A stretch of 64,000 bases of DNA from Owenia fusiformis (Eukaryota > Annelida > Polychaeta > Sabellida > Oweniidae): positions 36,368,436 to 36,432,435 of the forward strand of contig CAIIXF020000006.1 of the NCBI GenBank assembly GCA_903813345.2. Direction: 5' to 3'. The position numbers and the translations under genes are program-made. The notes beneath the pieces are model-generated. The model had not been told where the DNA came from. It was given only the letters and a program-made list of their open reading frames with translations, and made no database searches. Each line of letters starts with the position of its first letter. Positions within the stretch are counted from its first letter, which is position 1. This document shows, in pieces, positions 45,801-58,150 of the stretch.

Positions 45801-46524
45801 GCACAATCGCATACACACTGGTGAAAGACCATATAAATGCGATGTCTGCTCTAAAGCATTTTTAGAAAATTCATCTCTAACTAAACACAAACTTATACAC
45901 ACAAGTGAACGCCCATATAAATGTGAAATCTGCATGAAATCATTTCTAAAAAAATCCTCTCTAACTCAACACAATCGAATACACACAGGTGAAAGACCAC
46001 ATAAATGTGATGTTTGTTCTAAAGCATTTTCACAAAGGAGTTGTCTTGTGACACACTATCGCATACACACAGGTGAAAGACCACATAAATGTGATGTTTG
46101 TACTAAAGCATTTTCACAAAGGAGTTGTCTTGTGACACACTATCGCATACACACAGGTGAAAGACCACATAAATGTGATGTTTGTTCTAAGGCATTTTCA
46201 CGAAGGAGTCATCTTGTGACACACAAACGGATACACACAGGTGAAAGACCATATAAATGTGATGTCTGCTCTAAGGCATTTTCAGATAGGAGTCATCTTG
46301 TGACACACAAACGGATACACACAGGTGAAAGACCATATAAATGTGATGTCTGCTCTAAGGCATTTTCAGATAGGAGTCATCTTGTGACACACAAACGGAT
46401 ACACACTGGTGAAAGACCATATAAATGTGATGTCTGCTCTAAGGCATTTTCACAAAGTGGAACTCTAGCTCAACACAAACAAATTCATAATAATAAAAAG
46501 AGTTTACAGAAAACTCAACTCTAA
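42846..46524 (+). CDS. C2H2 zinc-finger protein 1 with 38-unit N-terminal decapeptide repeat
   Basis: Exon A starts after TTTTTAG at 42846; coding starts at ATG 42985 and runs to 44182. Exon B is 44534-46524. Phase join gives about 1062 aa. Residues 1-380 are 38 exact-length copies of a decapeptide like [10 protein letters not shown]. Then comes [19 protein letters not shown], a basic stretch ([14 protein letters not shown]), an acidic linker ([16 protein letters not shown]) and 19 C2H2 fingers joined by TGERP-type linkers. Finger 4 has Tyr for its first Cys; fingers 17 and 18 are identical. A nuclear DNA-binding regulator is expected; target unknown. Just upstream an in-frame ATG-TAG (42955-42960) forms a minimal uORF. 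A paralogue lies at 53.5 kb. Confidence 0.85.
42955..44124 (+). repeat. 30-bp coding minisatellite, 38 in-frame units plus one with a stop
   Basis: Units CATGGTAATTCACAGGTGAC/CAACATGGAG vary but keep 30-bp length without any indel from 42985 to 44124. The unit before the start has TAG in place of GAG. Long open frames on the opposite strand are shadows. Confidence 0.95.
44210..44475 (+). repeat. Intronic repeat with GCAAAAACTACCATTTTT units
   Basis: Imperfect units of about 40 bp fill the zinc-finger intron up to its acceptor TACTTTCAG. Confidence 0.7.
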
Positions 46525-46733
46525 TGGTTTAGGTATGCCCTTGCTTCCCACTGCCCCAAACATAACGTACTCAGTTTAAATATCAGCTGTGAGGCGTTTA
46601 CTTAAAACACAACCACAAACACATAAATACATGTACATGTTGAAAAGCAAGGTTTGTTATAAAAATATCTGCTATAAACGATTTTTAGAAGGATCTAACA
46701 TACCTCCAAAAACAACTACAAACTGATGCCCTA

Positions 46734-46739
46734 AATAAA
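46734..46739 (+). promoter_or_regulatory. Candidate poly(A) signal of zinc-finger gene 1
   Basis: AATAAA about 210 nt past the stop codon. Confidence 0.4.
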
Positions 46740-48000
46740 GGTTAGTCCATTAGGCCATTTGAAAAGTTTGCTATAAGTAACCTTTACATACTGGTGATCT
46801 TATAATCTACGTAAGTGTTACATTTAACGGAAATTAAACGTTAATAAAAATAATGTTCATGGCTTCAGTCCCTAATAGTAAACATAAAAAAATATGTATA
46901 GATGAGTTATTTCATCTTCCTAGCTACATTTTGCATAATCTTTATTTCATCTCAAGCACTGTTATATATTATCTGTATCTCAAAATTGTTCTATAATCAA
47001 GCTAAAATAGTTCTTCCTTTTTAAACTGTGGTTGTCTGACCTTTCATCAACTATATTAGTTAAAGGAATCCTATGAAAACTGTGTCATTCGTTATGAAGC
47101 TAAAAGCTAAACTACAATGTGGAACTAAATGTCCATGAGCGCAAATATTTTCCTTAGAAAGCTATGTGTCACCCTTTAATAAAGCTACAAGCTACTATTT
47201 TCAAAATCACATCTTCATGATTATAACATTGTTCTAAGTTTGGATAACATTTTAAAAATAAACTTGTATGATATTTTTAAAAGCTAAAAGCTATTCTCCT
47301 ATTTAGAATCAAACAACAGTATATATACACTTCTTGCAATAAAGGCGGATCCTAGGATGAAGAGGACAGTTTAACTTATGGGGCACTACCCTTGCCTCTC
47401 CTGTAACCACGTGACTGCATTGGCAAACAAAGGAATGTGTTAGTGATCACTTTAATGGCTGCAGTGAGGTGGGGTGTGTGAATATAATATATTGCTATGG
47501 TCAGAAATAAATGTTTCTCCAGGAACTGTCGATACACATCAGATCAATGTTAGTTACAACATCTAATTACATTTAAATGATTCATAAACAATGCATATTC
47601 AAGCATTTAAAAATACATATTCAGTTGCACTTAACTACACCAATCATAAAAGATTCTTTGTCTGTAGGTGGGATGATCTCACCAAAGAGAGAATTCTCAA
47701 AGATGTATATGTATACCTGGGGACAATATCAGTATATTTGTCTTCCCATAAACAAAGGCTTTATAAATAAATATTTCAGTGTCATCCAAACTGATAAAGT
47801 TGATAGTGCATGAAATATGAAATGTCAGCCTAGTTTGATTTGTTGCAATTAATAAATTCAAGTAAAAGAGTAAATCTGAACAACATGCTACCAAGCGTGC
47901 AAGCTTAATTTACAACTCTGTACGACAAACATTCAAATTTTTATGACAAAGGGCTATAATGGCCAGAGCATTGAATTCAGATCTGAATGCAATTACTCAG
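46740..48000. other. Intergenic, no gene seen
   Basis: AT-rich with several AAGCTAAAAGCTA stretches near 47090-47300; no coding potential recognised. Confidence 0.4.
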
Positions 48001-48404
48001 ATGCGAGTAGGTAGTTACCAGTTTCGCCACCAGGTGGCTGATTCTGGGGAATTAACATGGCAGGGTATTACAAAATTCCCCTAAAGTTGAAATTGCATCA
48101 GTTTTAGTGGTTCACTTTTCATATTACCTTTATGTATCTGATAGTTATACAAATTAAAATATGAACAGTAAAAGAAAATATTATCTGCCCAACACAAGAA
48201 AAGATATTTCACTTTTTGTGGTTTTACAACATGGGGTCTATGGGGAATCTCCCCGACCTAAAAGTCACATTTTCAAAGAAAATTAAATTTTCAAAGTTGT
48301 TAAACTCTTTTCAAAACCACATTTCTAAATGTAATTTTACATGTAGATTCCAAATATGACATCGGTTTGACTGACGTAAATCAAGATTATTTCTACTCGC
48401 ATTT
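48001..48404. mobile_element. MITE with ATGCGAGTAG termini, copy 2
   Basis: Starts AGATGCGAGTAGGTAG, ends TTTCTACTCGCAT; shares CCACCAGGTGGCT and ATGGGGTCTATGGGG with the copy at 7688-8107. Confidence 0.6.
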
Positions 48405-48989
48405 GGGATATTATTTATGAACTGGGAATTTCAAAGAATTAATGAAACCAACACTTGTATTTGACTCCACTAAAATAGTGTACATTTAAATATGACCCAG
48501 TCAAAATATTTTTGTCTTCCCTAAAATATAAATACAAAACAGAAATAGTGCATTTCTGTTACATAAGAATGGCGCTAATTATGCCATTATACCATTGGAA
48601 ACTTACTTATGAGTAAATGTCAATTTCAAGTTAAAAATAGCATGTAATTTAAAGATTTACTCAAAGTGTGTAAATCATGATCAAAATGAAAAAGTAAATC
48701 ATTGTTTAGATTAATTTATTCTAAAATTCATAAAAGTTTTGTAGAAATCCCATCTTGAATACATTTGTAAAAATCCTATGTACTCTTATATTAATTTCTT
48801 GTAAATACATGTATGTTATGTTGTGATAAAAAATCCTATTTTTCATTTAAAAACAGATAATACACTTCAATAGCATAAATTACATATTTAATTTACTGTC
48901 CATGGCTCATTGTAAGAGTGATCCCCAGACCCAGGAGATGTGTATGTGGGGGGGGGGTTCAGGAAAACTGGAGTATTTGTTCATTTTTA

Positions 48990-49290
48990 GATTTTTAGGA
49001 ACTCCAGCTTTATCACCATGGTTTGAAACTGTCCCATATTAAGGATCAAAGAATATATTTATGTTTTATGTTAGAAACTGTCCCATATTAAAGATCAAAT
49101 AATATATTTATGTTTAATGTTAGAAACTGTCCCATATTAAGGATCGAAGAACATATTTATGTTTAATGTTAGAAACTGTCCGTTATTAAGGATCAAAGAA
49201 TATACTGTATTTATGTTTAATGTTAGAAACTGTCCCATATTAAGGATCAAAGAATATATTTATGTTTTATGTTAGAAACTGTCTCATTAA
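48990..49290. repeat. Minisatellite TTAGAAACTGTCCCATATTA, about five units
   Basis: Units of about 55-60 bp, also containing AAGGATCAAAGAATATATTT. Related arrays lie at 62520-62930 and stray units near 58265, 60200 and 60690. Confidence 0.85.
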
Positions 49291-49399
49291 AGGATTAAAG
49301 CTTATGATTAATTTTAAGCTTCAGCTTGGAATCTTTAAACTGTGTGATATCAAAATCCACTTGAAGATCTGAAAGCAAATTGGCTTCCCTAAGCGAAAA

Positions 49400-49491
49400 G
49401 ACTGATATAAATACTTGTTTCAGTCTAGTTGAAGTCATTACTGATCTGACTTGCCTAGCAATCACATCACAACTCTAAACACACAAGTAAA
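49400..49491 (+). promoter_or_regulatory. Family promoter and leader, copy 7
   Basis: TATAAATA at 49406-49413, then AAGTCATTACTGATCTGACT and the conserved TTGCCTAGCAATCACATCAC leader. Confidence 0.75.
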
Positions 49492-49755
49492 ATGGATTCC
49501 TCAGCGATGATAAAATCTGATGTCTGCAGAGTGGCAGAAGAAACACACCACATTGATCTGGATCAAGTGGCTGAACAACTCGATGTTGCATACAGAAAGT
49601 TTATAAGAGCTAAGAAGAACCACAAAGAGGCACATCTCTACTCTCTGCATCTACAGCTAAATATACTGAATAACATAAAGATGATGTACTACCACTATGC
49701 AACTGAGATGGCTGCTGTAGTAGAGGAGCTCAAGAGCAAAGTTGAACAGATATAG
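49492..49755 (+). CDS. Small helical protein family, copy 7 (87 aa, internally deleted)
   Basis: Intronless. Compared with copy 8 it lacks 63 bases (21 codons, CDQVLLIDDKVKMVEIRY and following) after KFIRA, leaving the frame intact. The rest (AHLYSLHLQLNILNNIKMMY, ATEMAAVVEELKSKVEQI) is nearly identical to copy 8. Like copy 8 it stops at TAG where copies 1-6 continue into the acidic tail. Loss of half the first conserved helix makes function doubtful. Its 3' stem-loop is also degraded. Confidence 0.75.
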   Translation: MDSSAMIKSDVCRVAEETHHIDLDQVAEQLDVAYRKFIRAKKNHKEAHLYSLHLQLNILNNIKMMYYHYATEMAAVVEELKSKVEQI

Positions 49756-49906
49756 ATTCAAGGGGTTGACAATTCCCTCCATACTGATGATGAATATCAA
49801 AAAATGCTCGCATGTGGTATTTCTGGCTTCAACAATTTATCCAGCTTCTTTCATCTGAGTGATGCACTACAAGACCGAGCACAACACTTTGTCAGTTATT
49901 GCAAAC

Positions 49907-49947
49907 AGTCCCTTTAAGGACCATCAAATTCTTCACAAAAGAGAAAT
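49907..49947 (+). promoter_or_regulatory. Degraded histone-type 3' signal, copy 7
   Basis: AGTCCCTTTAAGGACC at 49907-49922 followed by ACAAAAGAGAAATT. Changes in the outer and inner stem pairs leave about four pairs and a six-base loop; the purine element is intact. Confidence 0.6.
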
Positions 49948-49969
49948 TTCATGATGAATACAGGGGCGT

Positions 49970-50240
49970 AGCCAGCTTTTAGGGGGGGAGGTGTGATCGC
50001 CAAAAACAAATCTGGTTTTCAGTCAGGTAGGTGCAATCGTGGCATAAGAAATCCAAAATATTGAAGATTTGCTTTGGATTTTTAAAAAATTGATGCAATT
50101 TCCTTCAAAATTGAGCTAAAAGCTTCAACTAAAAAGCATTTTAAAGCTCATTTCTTCTTTCATCTACTGGATCTATTTTTTTTGGTTATGGGGAGGGGGT
50201 TGCAATCGCACCCTCGCACCCCCTCCTGGCTACGCCTGTG
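49970..50240. mobile_element. hAT-like MITE, copy downstream of gene copy 7
   Basis: Ends CAGGGGCGTAGCCAG on the left and CTGGCTACGCCTGTG on the right, a pattern common in hAT elements. The same block without its left end lies at about 63660-63920. No clear 8-bp target duplication. Confidence 0.6.
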
Positions 50241-50839
50241 GAATGTCATCTGGAGTCCAAGTGAGATCACTAAAATCATTAAAAATAACATGCAAAATGT
50301 CACCATCTGCCATTTGTTACAGACACTAAATGTTAAACACCAACTGCCATTGTCACTCAAATATCATCCCATAACAAAAATTTGAATCTTCCTCCCATTA
50401 AATCTGCAAGGGTTTATATGATACTGAAATATCTTTTGGATATTTGAAAGGGTTTATCAGTTCATATGATGGTAACTATTTGCAAGGGTGACCTCATTCA
50501 TTATAAATTCATGCTGGATCAGACTTCATTCCAGCAGTTCAACATGTATACTTGTTGCCTGTTTAGTATAGTAAGACAGTAAGTTAGACACACATCTCCA
50601 AAGCAATAAGTACATATGATAAGGAAGAAAGGAGTCTTTATGTTGCAATATTGGTATAACACATACAACAATCAGGTGAGCATATTTTGACAATTTTACT
50701 AGCCTGAGAGAGTATCCAATTTAGGAACAGGATATGGGGGAGGGGTACCTTTTTAAAGAAATTAGCCTGTAAATGCTTATCCCATGCCAGAACTATAGTC
50801 CTGAGAACGTCTCAATCTTTTGCCTGTACGATTACAATA

Positions 50840-51245
50840 TGGGAGAATTTCCTACGCCTCTTACACTTAAGATACCTACTTCAATAAATTCCTTGGTATT
50901 TTGGCATTCTTTTTGATAGTTGAATCCACAATTATCTGGGTTTATCGGCAGAACAAAGAATTTTTGTTTTTGATCACAATAAATGTGTGTAATATTCAAC
51001 TTATTTCAACCGTCAAATTCCTCCATTTATTGGTACTTCCGGGCCAGTCAAATGGGGAATCCCCTTTTAAATCCAACTGCCATCTTGAAAAGTGATGGAA
51101 TCTCTCTCGACGATGAAAAATATAAAAATGTTCCTGTTCTGCTGATAAACCCAGATAATTGTGGATTCAACAACACGAAAAGAATGCTAAAATACCAAGG
51201 TATCTATTGAAGTAGGTATCTTAGTGTAAGAGGTGTAGAAAATTC
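50840..51245. mobile_element. Hairpin MITE, about 400 bp
   Basis: The segment around CTTACACTTAAGATACCTAC (left) is inverted near GTAGGTATCTTAGTGTAAG (right), with arms of about 120 bp including CCACAATTATCTGGGTTTAT. Reading frames inside are not supported as genes. Confidence 0.75.
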
Positions 51246-52300
51246 TATAGTCCTGGCACGGACGGAAACGGAAACACTGAAGTACATGTAAATGCATTTT
51301 TAACAATGGCATCATTTAGGAACAAGAGTTCCACCCACATCTTGATCCATCAAGGTATTTCATACACTGGTTTAACAGTATGTCGACCCACGACTCACTG
51401 TGCATCAAGGAGAAAAGATAAACATTGAGTGGGGGGGGGGGTAAACTCTTGTTCCAATGCCTCTGATTTGGTGCATTAGTTCAGACAATAGAAAGTTGTT
51501 ATCTGAAAATATTGTTGAAGGAAAGAAGGACAGCTGCAATGAAAACAGATTGCTGGATAGATGGACATACAGATGGTGGGTACTTCCATAGGATCGCCAT
51601 ATTAGCCAAAATGCAGAAATAATTTTGTCTACAATATTTATGCCTTATAAGGCCCCATTTAAAGTTTAAACCACTTTTGCTCCTATTGTTGTCTTACCCA
51701 ATGTTATCAAAGTGTAATATGTGAAACTTTTTGTTTTAATTCAAAAAGTGATTTTTAAAGGACTTTTTGATCGAGAAATCATGAATTTGTTGAAAACTAA
51801 CTTTAAGAGGTCACACATAACTTTTATTAAGATATGATTATCTACACCAATGCATAGCATTCATTTTCACATGTTTTTGCCAACAATTAAGAAAATTGGT
51901 TCATAAATAATAGTCTATAAGCGGGAAATCAACTTATCCATACATGAAAATGGTTCAGAGAAAAACACATTTCAAAATTTTAGTTCTCATAGAAACCAAT
52001 GGTACAATAATATTTAAAACATGATATATTCATCCTCCTTTTAACCTGGTTATTCAATCAACATACTATTAGATATATTTTAAGTTTAGCATATTTAGAA
52101 AAAGATTGACATGGACATTTTTGCCAAATGAGTGATGTCACGATGTAGTCACTTAGGTTGCAAAATATTTTTGATCTGCTAAAACACTGAAGTGGCACAT
52201 TAAATATGTCATTTTATAATTGAAACAAGGTATCAACATGACAAAATGTCACCACCATATTGCTCATAATATTATGAGTTCAATCTTAAGTCATGTTTGA
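51246..52300. other. Intergenic, no gene seen
   Basis: AT-rich. Part of it (about 51650-51930) resembles sequence at 60350-60500 in opposite orientation (the ACCCAATGTTATCAAAGTGT segment), so it is a dispersed repeat. Confidence 0.4.
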
Positions 52301-52995
52301 ATTTCTGAGAACTTGAGATAGATGATTTTGAAAAAATAAATTGGTCAACTTGAAGCAAGTTGAAAAAATACCTTTTTTACCCTGAGAAGGTCATTGAAGG
52401 TGAAATCTCAAATCTAAATTCAGATGTGAACTTCTGAGAACTTGAAGATGATTTTGAAAAAAATTTGAAGCAAAATGAAAAAAGATCTTTTTGACCTTGA
52501 GAAGGTCAATGAAGGTCACATCTTTTTTGACCTTAAGAAGGTCATTGAAGGTCAAATTTATAGCCAGATGTGAACTTCTGAGAACTTGTAGATAATTATG
52601 AATAAATAAATTGGTCAAATTGAAGCAAGTTGTAAAAAGACCTTTAGACCTTTTTTACCTCAAGAAGGTCGTTGAAGGTCAAATCTCAAATCAAAAGTCA
52701 AATTTGAACTTATGATAACTTGAGAATGTCATTGAAAGTCAAATTTATAGCCAGATGTGAACTTCTGAGAACTTAGAGATAATTTTGAAAAAAATTGGTA
52801 AATTTGAAGCAAGTTGAAAAAAGACCTTTTGACCTCGAGAAGGTCGTTGAAGGTCAAATTTCAAATCATAAGCCAGATTTGAACTTCCGATAACTTATAG
52901 ATGATTTTGAAAAAAAAATTGGTCAATTTGAAACAAGTTGAAAAAAGACCTTTTGACCTTTTTTGACCTTGAGAAAGTCGTTGAAGGTTTACGTT
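52300..52995. repeat. Tandem repeat with GACCTTGAGAAGGTC units
   Basis: About five to six imperfect units of 100-125 bp containing GAACTTCTGAGAACTTG, TTGAAGCAAGTTGAAAAAAG and GAAGGTCATTGAAGGTC. Confidence 0.85.
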
Positions 52996-53002
52996 TTTCA
53001 CA

Positions 53003-53270
53003 AAAAATGGCCGCCATTTTGAAATTTGGTGGCCATATTTATAACCTTTTCTTCAGTGAAGCTCATTTGTCCCTAGACATCAGCATATAAATTTGAAAAT
53101 AATCCATCCACTGGTAATTGAGTTACCAAAAAATGGCTGCCATTTTAAAATTTGGTTGCCATCTTGAATATCTCTTTTCTTCAGCGAAGCTCCTTTGACC
53201 CTTGGCATCAGCGTTTAAAATTTAACTAGATCCCTCAACTGGTATTTGAGTTATTTTTAAATAAAAATGG
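53003..53270. repeat. Two-copy ATGGCCGCCATTTTGAAATT repeat
   Basis: Two units of about 130 bp, each with ATGGC(C/T)GCCATTTT, TCTTCAG(T/C)GAAGCTC and CTGGTA(A/T)TTGAGTTA. Similar in style to the 10.4-11.1 kb repeat. Confidence 0.75.
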
Positions 53271-53647
53271 AGACTATATATTGGAACTACAAAGCCTGCC
53301 TATGCTAACAATGATCTTTAACTAGCTTGTCTATGTGATCCTGTTATTCCTATGTACTAGATACAGAATCAATTTGACAAACTGACATACATGTAACTAT
53401 AAAGTCTTTACCAAAATGATCTGTATCCTTTTCTAATGTGATGCTTTATATTTAGGTAATTTCTGTGCTAACAGCTTTTGAGGAGCAAATTCAAAAGAAG
53501 CCTAGCAACAAGCACTGCAGTCATCATATCATCATCATAATAGATCCATAGACACTGACATGGAGCATGATAATACAAAGGTGGCTAACATGGAACATGG
53601 GCTTCCAAAAGCAAGGATAATATTGACTAGGTGTGACCAAGTGAGAG

Positions 53648-55063
53648 GTGAGTTTGTATTCATCATGGAATTAATTTTTTGAAACTTGAATCCAGTTCTC
53701 ATTTTAAAAATCAATTTCTAGCTGTCATGACGAGTTTAAAATGCAGGGCCCTAAAAGGATTGGTATCATTATGGTGAACTTTTTGAACACATGTTTCTCT
53801 TAAACAAGTCATCAAAAAATTATGTTAATATTACACATCATCAATTTAATGGTCATCTTTTGAATGGTAACAATTTAATTTGAAAAATATATACCTTTCT
53901 CTATATTGCTTTAGAAAATACATCAGACACTTCTTGTTCTTGGTATCATATGTTCGGAATGAAATGAAACATCTATCTGAACCTCATTTTAACAAAATCA
54001 AAAAAGCATCTTATTCATGAAATAAAAGGTTTAGTTTAATTTTTATCTATTTGGTTTTTTTTGAAAAATGTTGTATATGCTATTTTGGTCCAACAAGGTA
54101 CAGAAAGATATTTTATTTCATTCTCAAGAATTGATAGAAAGGAAAAACACAATTGCACTAGAAAAAAAAAGTTAACAAAAACAGTTATATAAAATATATA
54201 TAAAAATAATCCAATTGTTGTCAATCAGTCAATATTACATAAAGGGCCGTGTTTTTAAAGAATGTTTTCAATAATTTGTTTGAGAGAAAAGCATTGTTGA
54301 ATTCAGTTCACCATATCGATACCAATCTTTTCCAATTTTAGAAATGATATACTGTACCATGAAACAGTTGTTTTTACACCTGAACCCATCCTAATATAAA
54401 TGTGTGACTATTTTCTTCAACCAGATTGAAATCTCAAATTTTAGCCTCTATTATCTTGAAAACATGTTTTAAGATAGTAAAGGATTAATACTGAAACTCT
54501 GTCATGGTTGAATTCTTTAATACTTAAAATATGACCTTCACTTAAAACGCAATATGTGAACATATTTTATTTTTACATTATTCATACAACAGACAATATT
54601 ATAATTAGTTGAAGTAGTTATCAACTGTTTTTTCTGCATAATAAAAAAGCGCAAATGTAGTGTTAAAAAAAGTTGAACAAGGAATCGAACCACAGTCTTC
54701 GTCTTGGTCAGCCAGAATTCTCTACCCTAGAGCAGCAATCTAATCATGAAAATTAAGAGTAATTCTACGCTACTTATTCTAGTGTTAGTTAGAAGTCCAA
54801 TGATCACTTCGAACCAAGAAATGTTTTGGAAATAACTTGCAATCAAAGGAACAATACTCAAAATGAAATTTCCCCATTTGTTCATCATTATATATTTTCT
54901 CAAAATATCACTACCTCCCTCGGAACAACTTACAATGTTTCTATTGAAAGGTCATTGACAGCCTTAAACAGAATATTTTCTGATAATTTTGCTTTTGCAG
55001 AGTCACACTTTTAGGCTTTTACTATTGTTGCTTTATGTATTTTTATCACTTTTTCACTTTAAG
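53648..55063 (+). other. Intron of zinc-finger gene 2
   Basis: GTGAGT donor at 53648 and CTTTAAG acceptor at 55061-55063. It contains a weak tRNA-like relic near 54660-54745 on the minus strand; otherwise AT-rich. Confidence 0.7.
54660..54745 (-). pseudogene. tRNA-like relic (possible SINE head)
   Basis: Minus strand carries GGTTCGATTCC (B-box type) about 35 nt after TGCTCTAGGGTAGAG (D-arm like). T-stem pairing is poor and the acceptor stem is not closed, so it is not a working tRNA gene. Confidence 0.3.
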
Positions 55064-57540
55064 GGATTGTCGGGGAAAAGTTTGAGGCATGCAATGAAGA
55101 AAAGATTGAAGAGAAGAACAAATGGAAAAAGAAAAAGGAAGAACAAAGGAAATGGAAGGAAACAAATGGAATCCCATTCCCAACAGCATCATCTTCCAAG
55201 GCCAACTCTTCTACTGAGTTGGAATCAGCTATAAAGCCATCTCTAAATGATGGAAGTGTTTGTATACTTGAACTCATAAAACAGGAAGATAATGATGGAT
55301 CTACCGATGTGGTTACGGTTGATGTCAACCAGGACAATGTTCTTAATAGCAATCAACAGTCACCAACAATATATGATAATAGAAATACAAACAAGGCTTT
55401 AACCAAATTAACAGAGAACAAGAGAGGTAGAAAGAACAAGGACAAAATCATTAATTGTGATGTTTGTTCAAAAATATTTAGCAGCAAATCTGGACTTGTA
55501 ACACATATGCGAACTCATATGAGTGAGAAACCATTTAAATGTGATATCTGCTTGAAAGTGTTCTCAGTTAAGTCATCTCTTACTACACATAAATACATAC
55601 ACACTGGTGAGAGACTATATAAATGTGATGTATGCATGAGATCATTTTCAAAAAACTCATCTCTAATGAATCACAATCGCATACACACTGGTGAAAGAGC
55701 ATATGAATGTGATGTATGCTCGAGGGCATTTTCACGAAGGAGTTCTCTTGTGAGACACAATCGCACACACACTGGTGAAAGACCATTTAAATGTGATGTA
55801 TGCTCGAGGGCATTTTCACTAAGAAGTCATCTTGTGAGACACAATCGCACACACACTGGTGACAGACCATATGAATGTGATGTTTGCTCTAAGGTATTTT
55901 CATATAAATCATCTCTAACTATACATAATTGCATACACAGTGGTGAAAGAGCATATTAGTGTGAAATCTGCTCCAAGGTATTTTCAGATACTTCAACTCT
56001 AACTAAACATAAAGGCATACACACAGGTGATAGAGCATATCAGTGTGAAATCTGCTCCAAGGTATTTTCAGAGACTTCAACTCTAACTAAACACAAATGC
56101 ATACACACTGGTGAAAGACCATATAAATGCAAAATCTGCTCTCGGGCATTTTTGCAAAAGGGTAATCTTACTTTTCACAAATGTATACATACTGGGGAAA
56201 ACAAGTTCAAATGTGATATTTGCCACAAAGCATTTTCACAGAATTCACATCTTGTTATTCACAATCGCATACACACAGGTGAAAGACCATATAAATGTGA
56301 TGTCTGCTCTAAGGCATTTTCAGAAAGGAGTCATCTTGTGAAACACAATCTCATACACACTGGTGAAAGACCACATAAATGTGATGTTTGTTCTAAAGCA
56401 TTTTCACAAAGGAGTTGTCTTGTGACACACTATTGCATACACACAGGTGAAAGACCACATAAATGTGATGTTTGTTCTAAAGCATTTTCACGAAGGAGTC
56501 ATCTTGTGACACACAAACGGATACACACAGGTGAAAGACCATATAAATGTGTTGTCTGCTCGAGTGCATTTCATGAAAAATCAGCTCTTGTGACACACAA
56601 TCGCATACACACTGGTGAAAGACCATATAAATGTGATGTCTGCTTGAGTGCATTTCATGAAAAATCAGCTCTTGTGACACACAATCGCATACACACTGGT
56701 GAAAGACCATATAAATGCAATGTCTGCATGAGATCATTTTCACATAACTCATCTCTTACTATACACAATCGCATACACACTGGGGAAAGACCATATAAAT
56801 GTGATGTCTGCTCTGAAGCATTTTCAGAAAATTCATCTCTAACTCAACACAAACGTATACACACAGGTGAACGCCCATATAAATGTGATGTTTGCTCCAA
56901 GGCATTTTCACGAAGGAGTCATCTTGGGACACACAAACGGATACACACAGGTGAACGCCCATATAAATGTGATGTTTGCTCCAAGGCATTTTCACGAAGG
57001 AGTCATTTTGTGCGACACAATCTCATACACACAGATGAAAGACCATTTAAATGTGATGTATGCTCTGAAGCATTTTCAGAAAATTCATCTCTAACTCAAC
57101 ACAAACGTATACACACAGGTGAACACCCATATAAATGTGATGTTTGCTCCATTGCATTTTCACAAAGGAGTCATCTTGGGACACACAAACGGATACACAC
57201 AGGTGAACGCCCATATAAATGTGATGTTTGCTCCAAGGCATTTTCACAAATGAGTCATCTTGTGAGACACAAACGGATACACACAGGTGAAAGACCATAT
57301 AAATGTGATGTCTGCTCTAAGGCATTTTCAATAAGGAGTACTCTTGTGAGACACAATCGCATACACACAGGTGAAAGACCATTTAAATGCGATGTCTGCT
57401 CCAAGGCATTTTCACGAAGGAGTCATCTTGTGATACACAAACGGATACACACAGGTGAAAGACCATATAAATGCGATGTCTGCTCTAAGGCATTTTCAAT
57501 AAGGAGTACTCTTGTGACACACAATCGCATACATACATAA

Positions 57541-58150
<610 letters not shown>

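Larger units (their letters stand above)
53456..57540 (+). pseudogene. C2H2 zinc-finger gene 2, interrupted by one nonsense codon
   Basis: Exon A is 53456-53647 with ATG 53560 (MEHDNTKVANMEHGLPKARI); exon B starts at 55064 in matching phase. It encodes the same N-terminal region and acidic linker ([16 protein letters not shown]) as gene 1, then 25 C2H2 fingers. Codon 55957-55959 is TAG where neighbours have CAG or AAA after GERAY, between fingers 6 and 7; the frame stays open on both sides from 55064 to TAA at 57538. A six-finger truncated protein could still be made, or a stop variant or sequencing error may be involved. Only one extra decapeptide unit precedes ERGLPK-like sequence here, against 38 in gene 1. 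Confidence 0.75.

Noticed and set aside
50901-51210. Two short plus-strand reading frames
   Set aside because: They lie in an inverted-repeat MITE; the matching arm gives mirror frames.
54660-54745. tRNA gene on the minus strand
   Set aside because: B-box-like GGTTCGATTCC present, but stems do not pair; kept only as a possible SINE relic.
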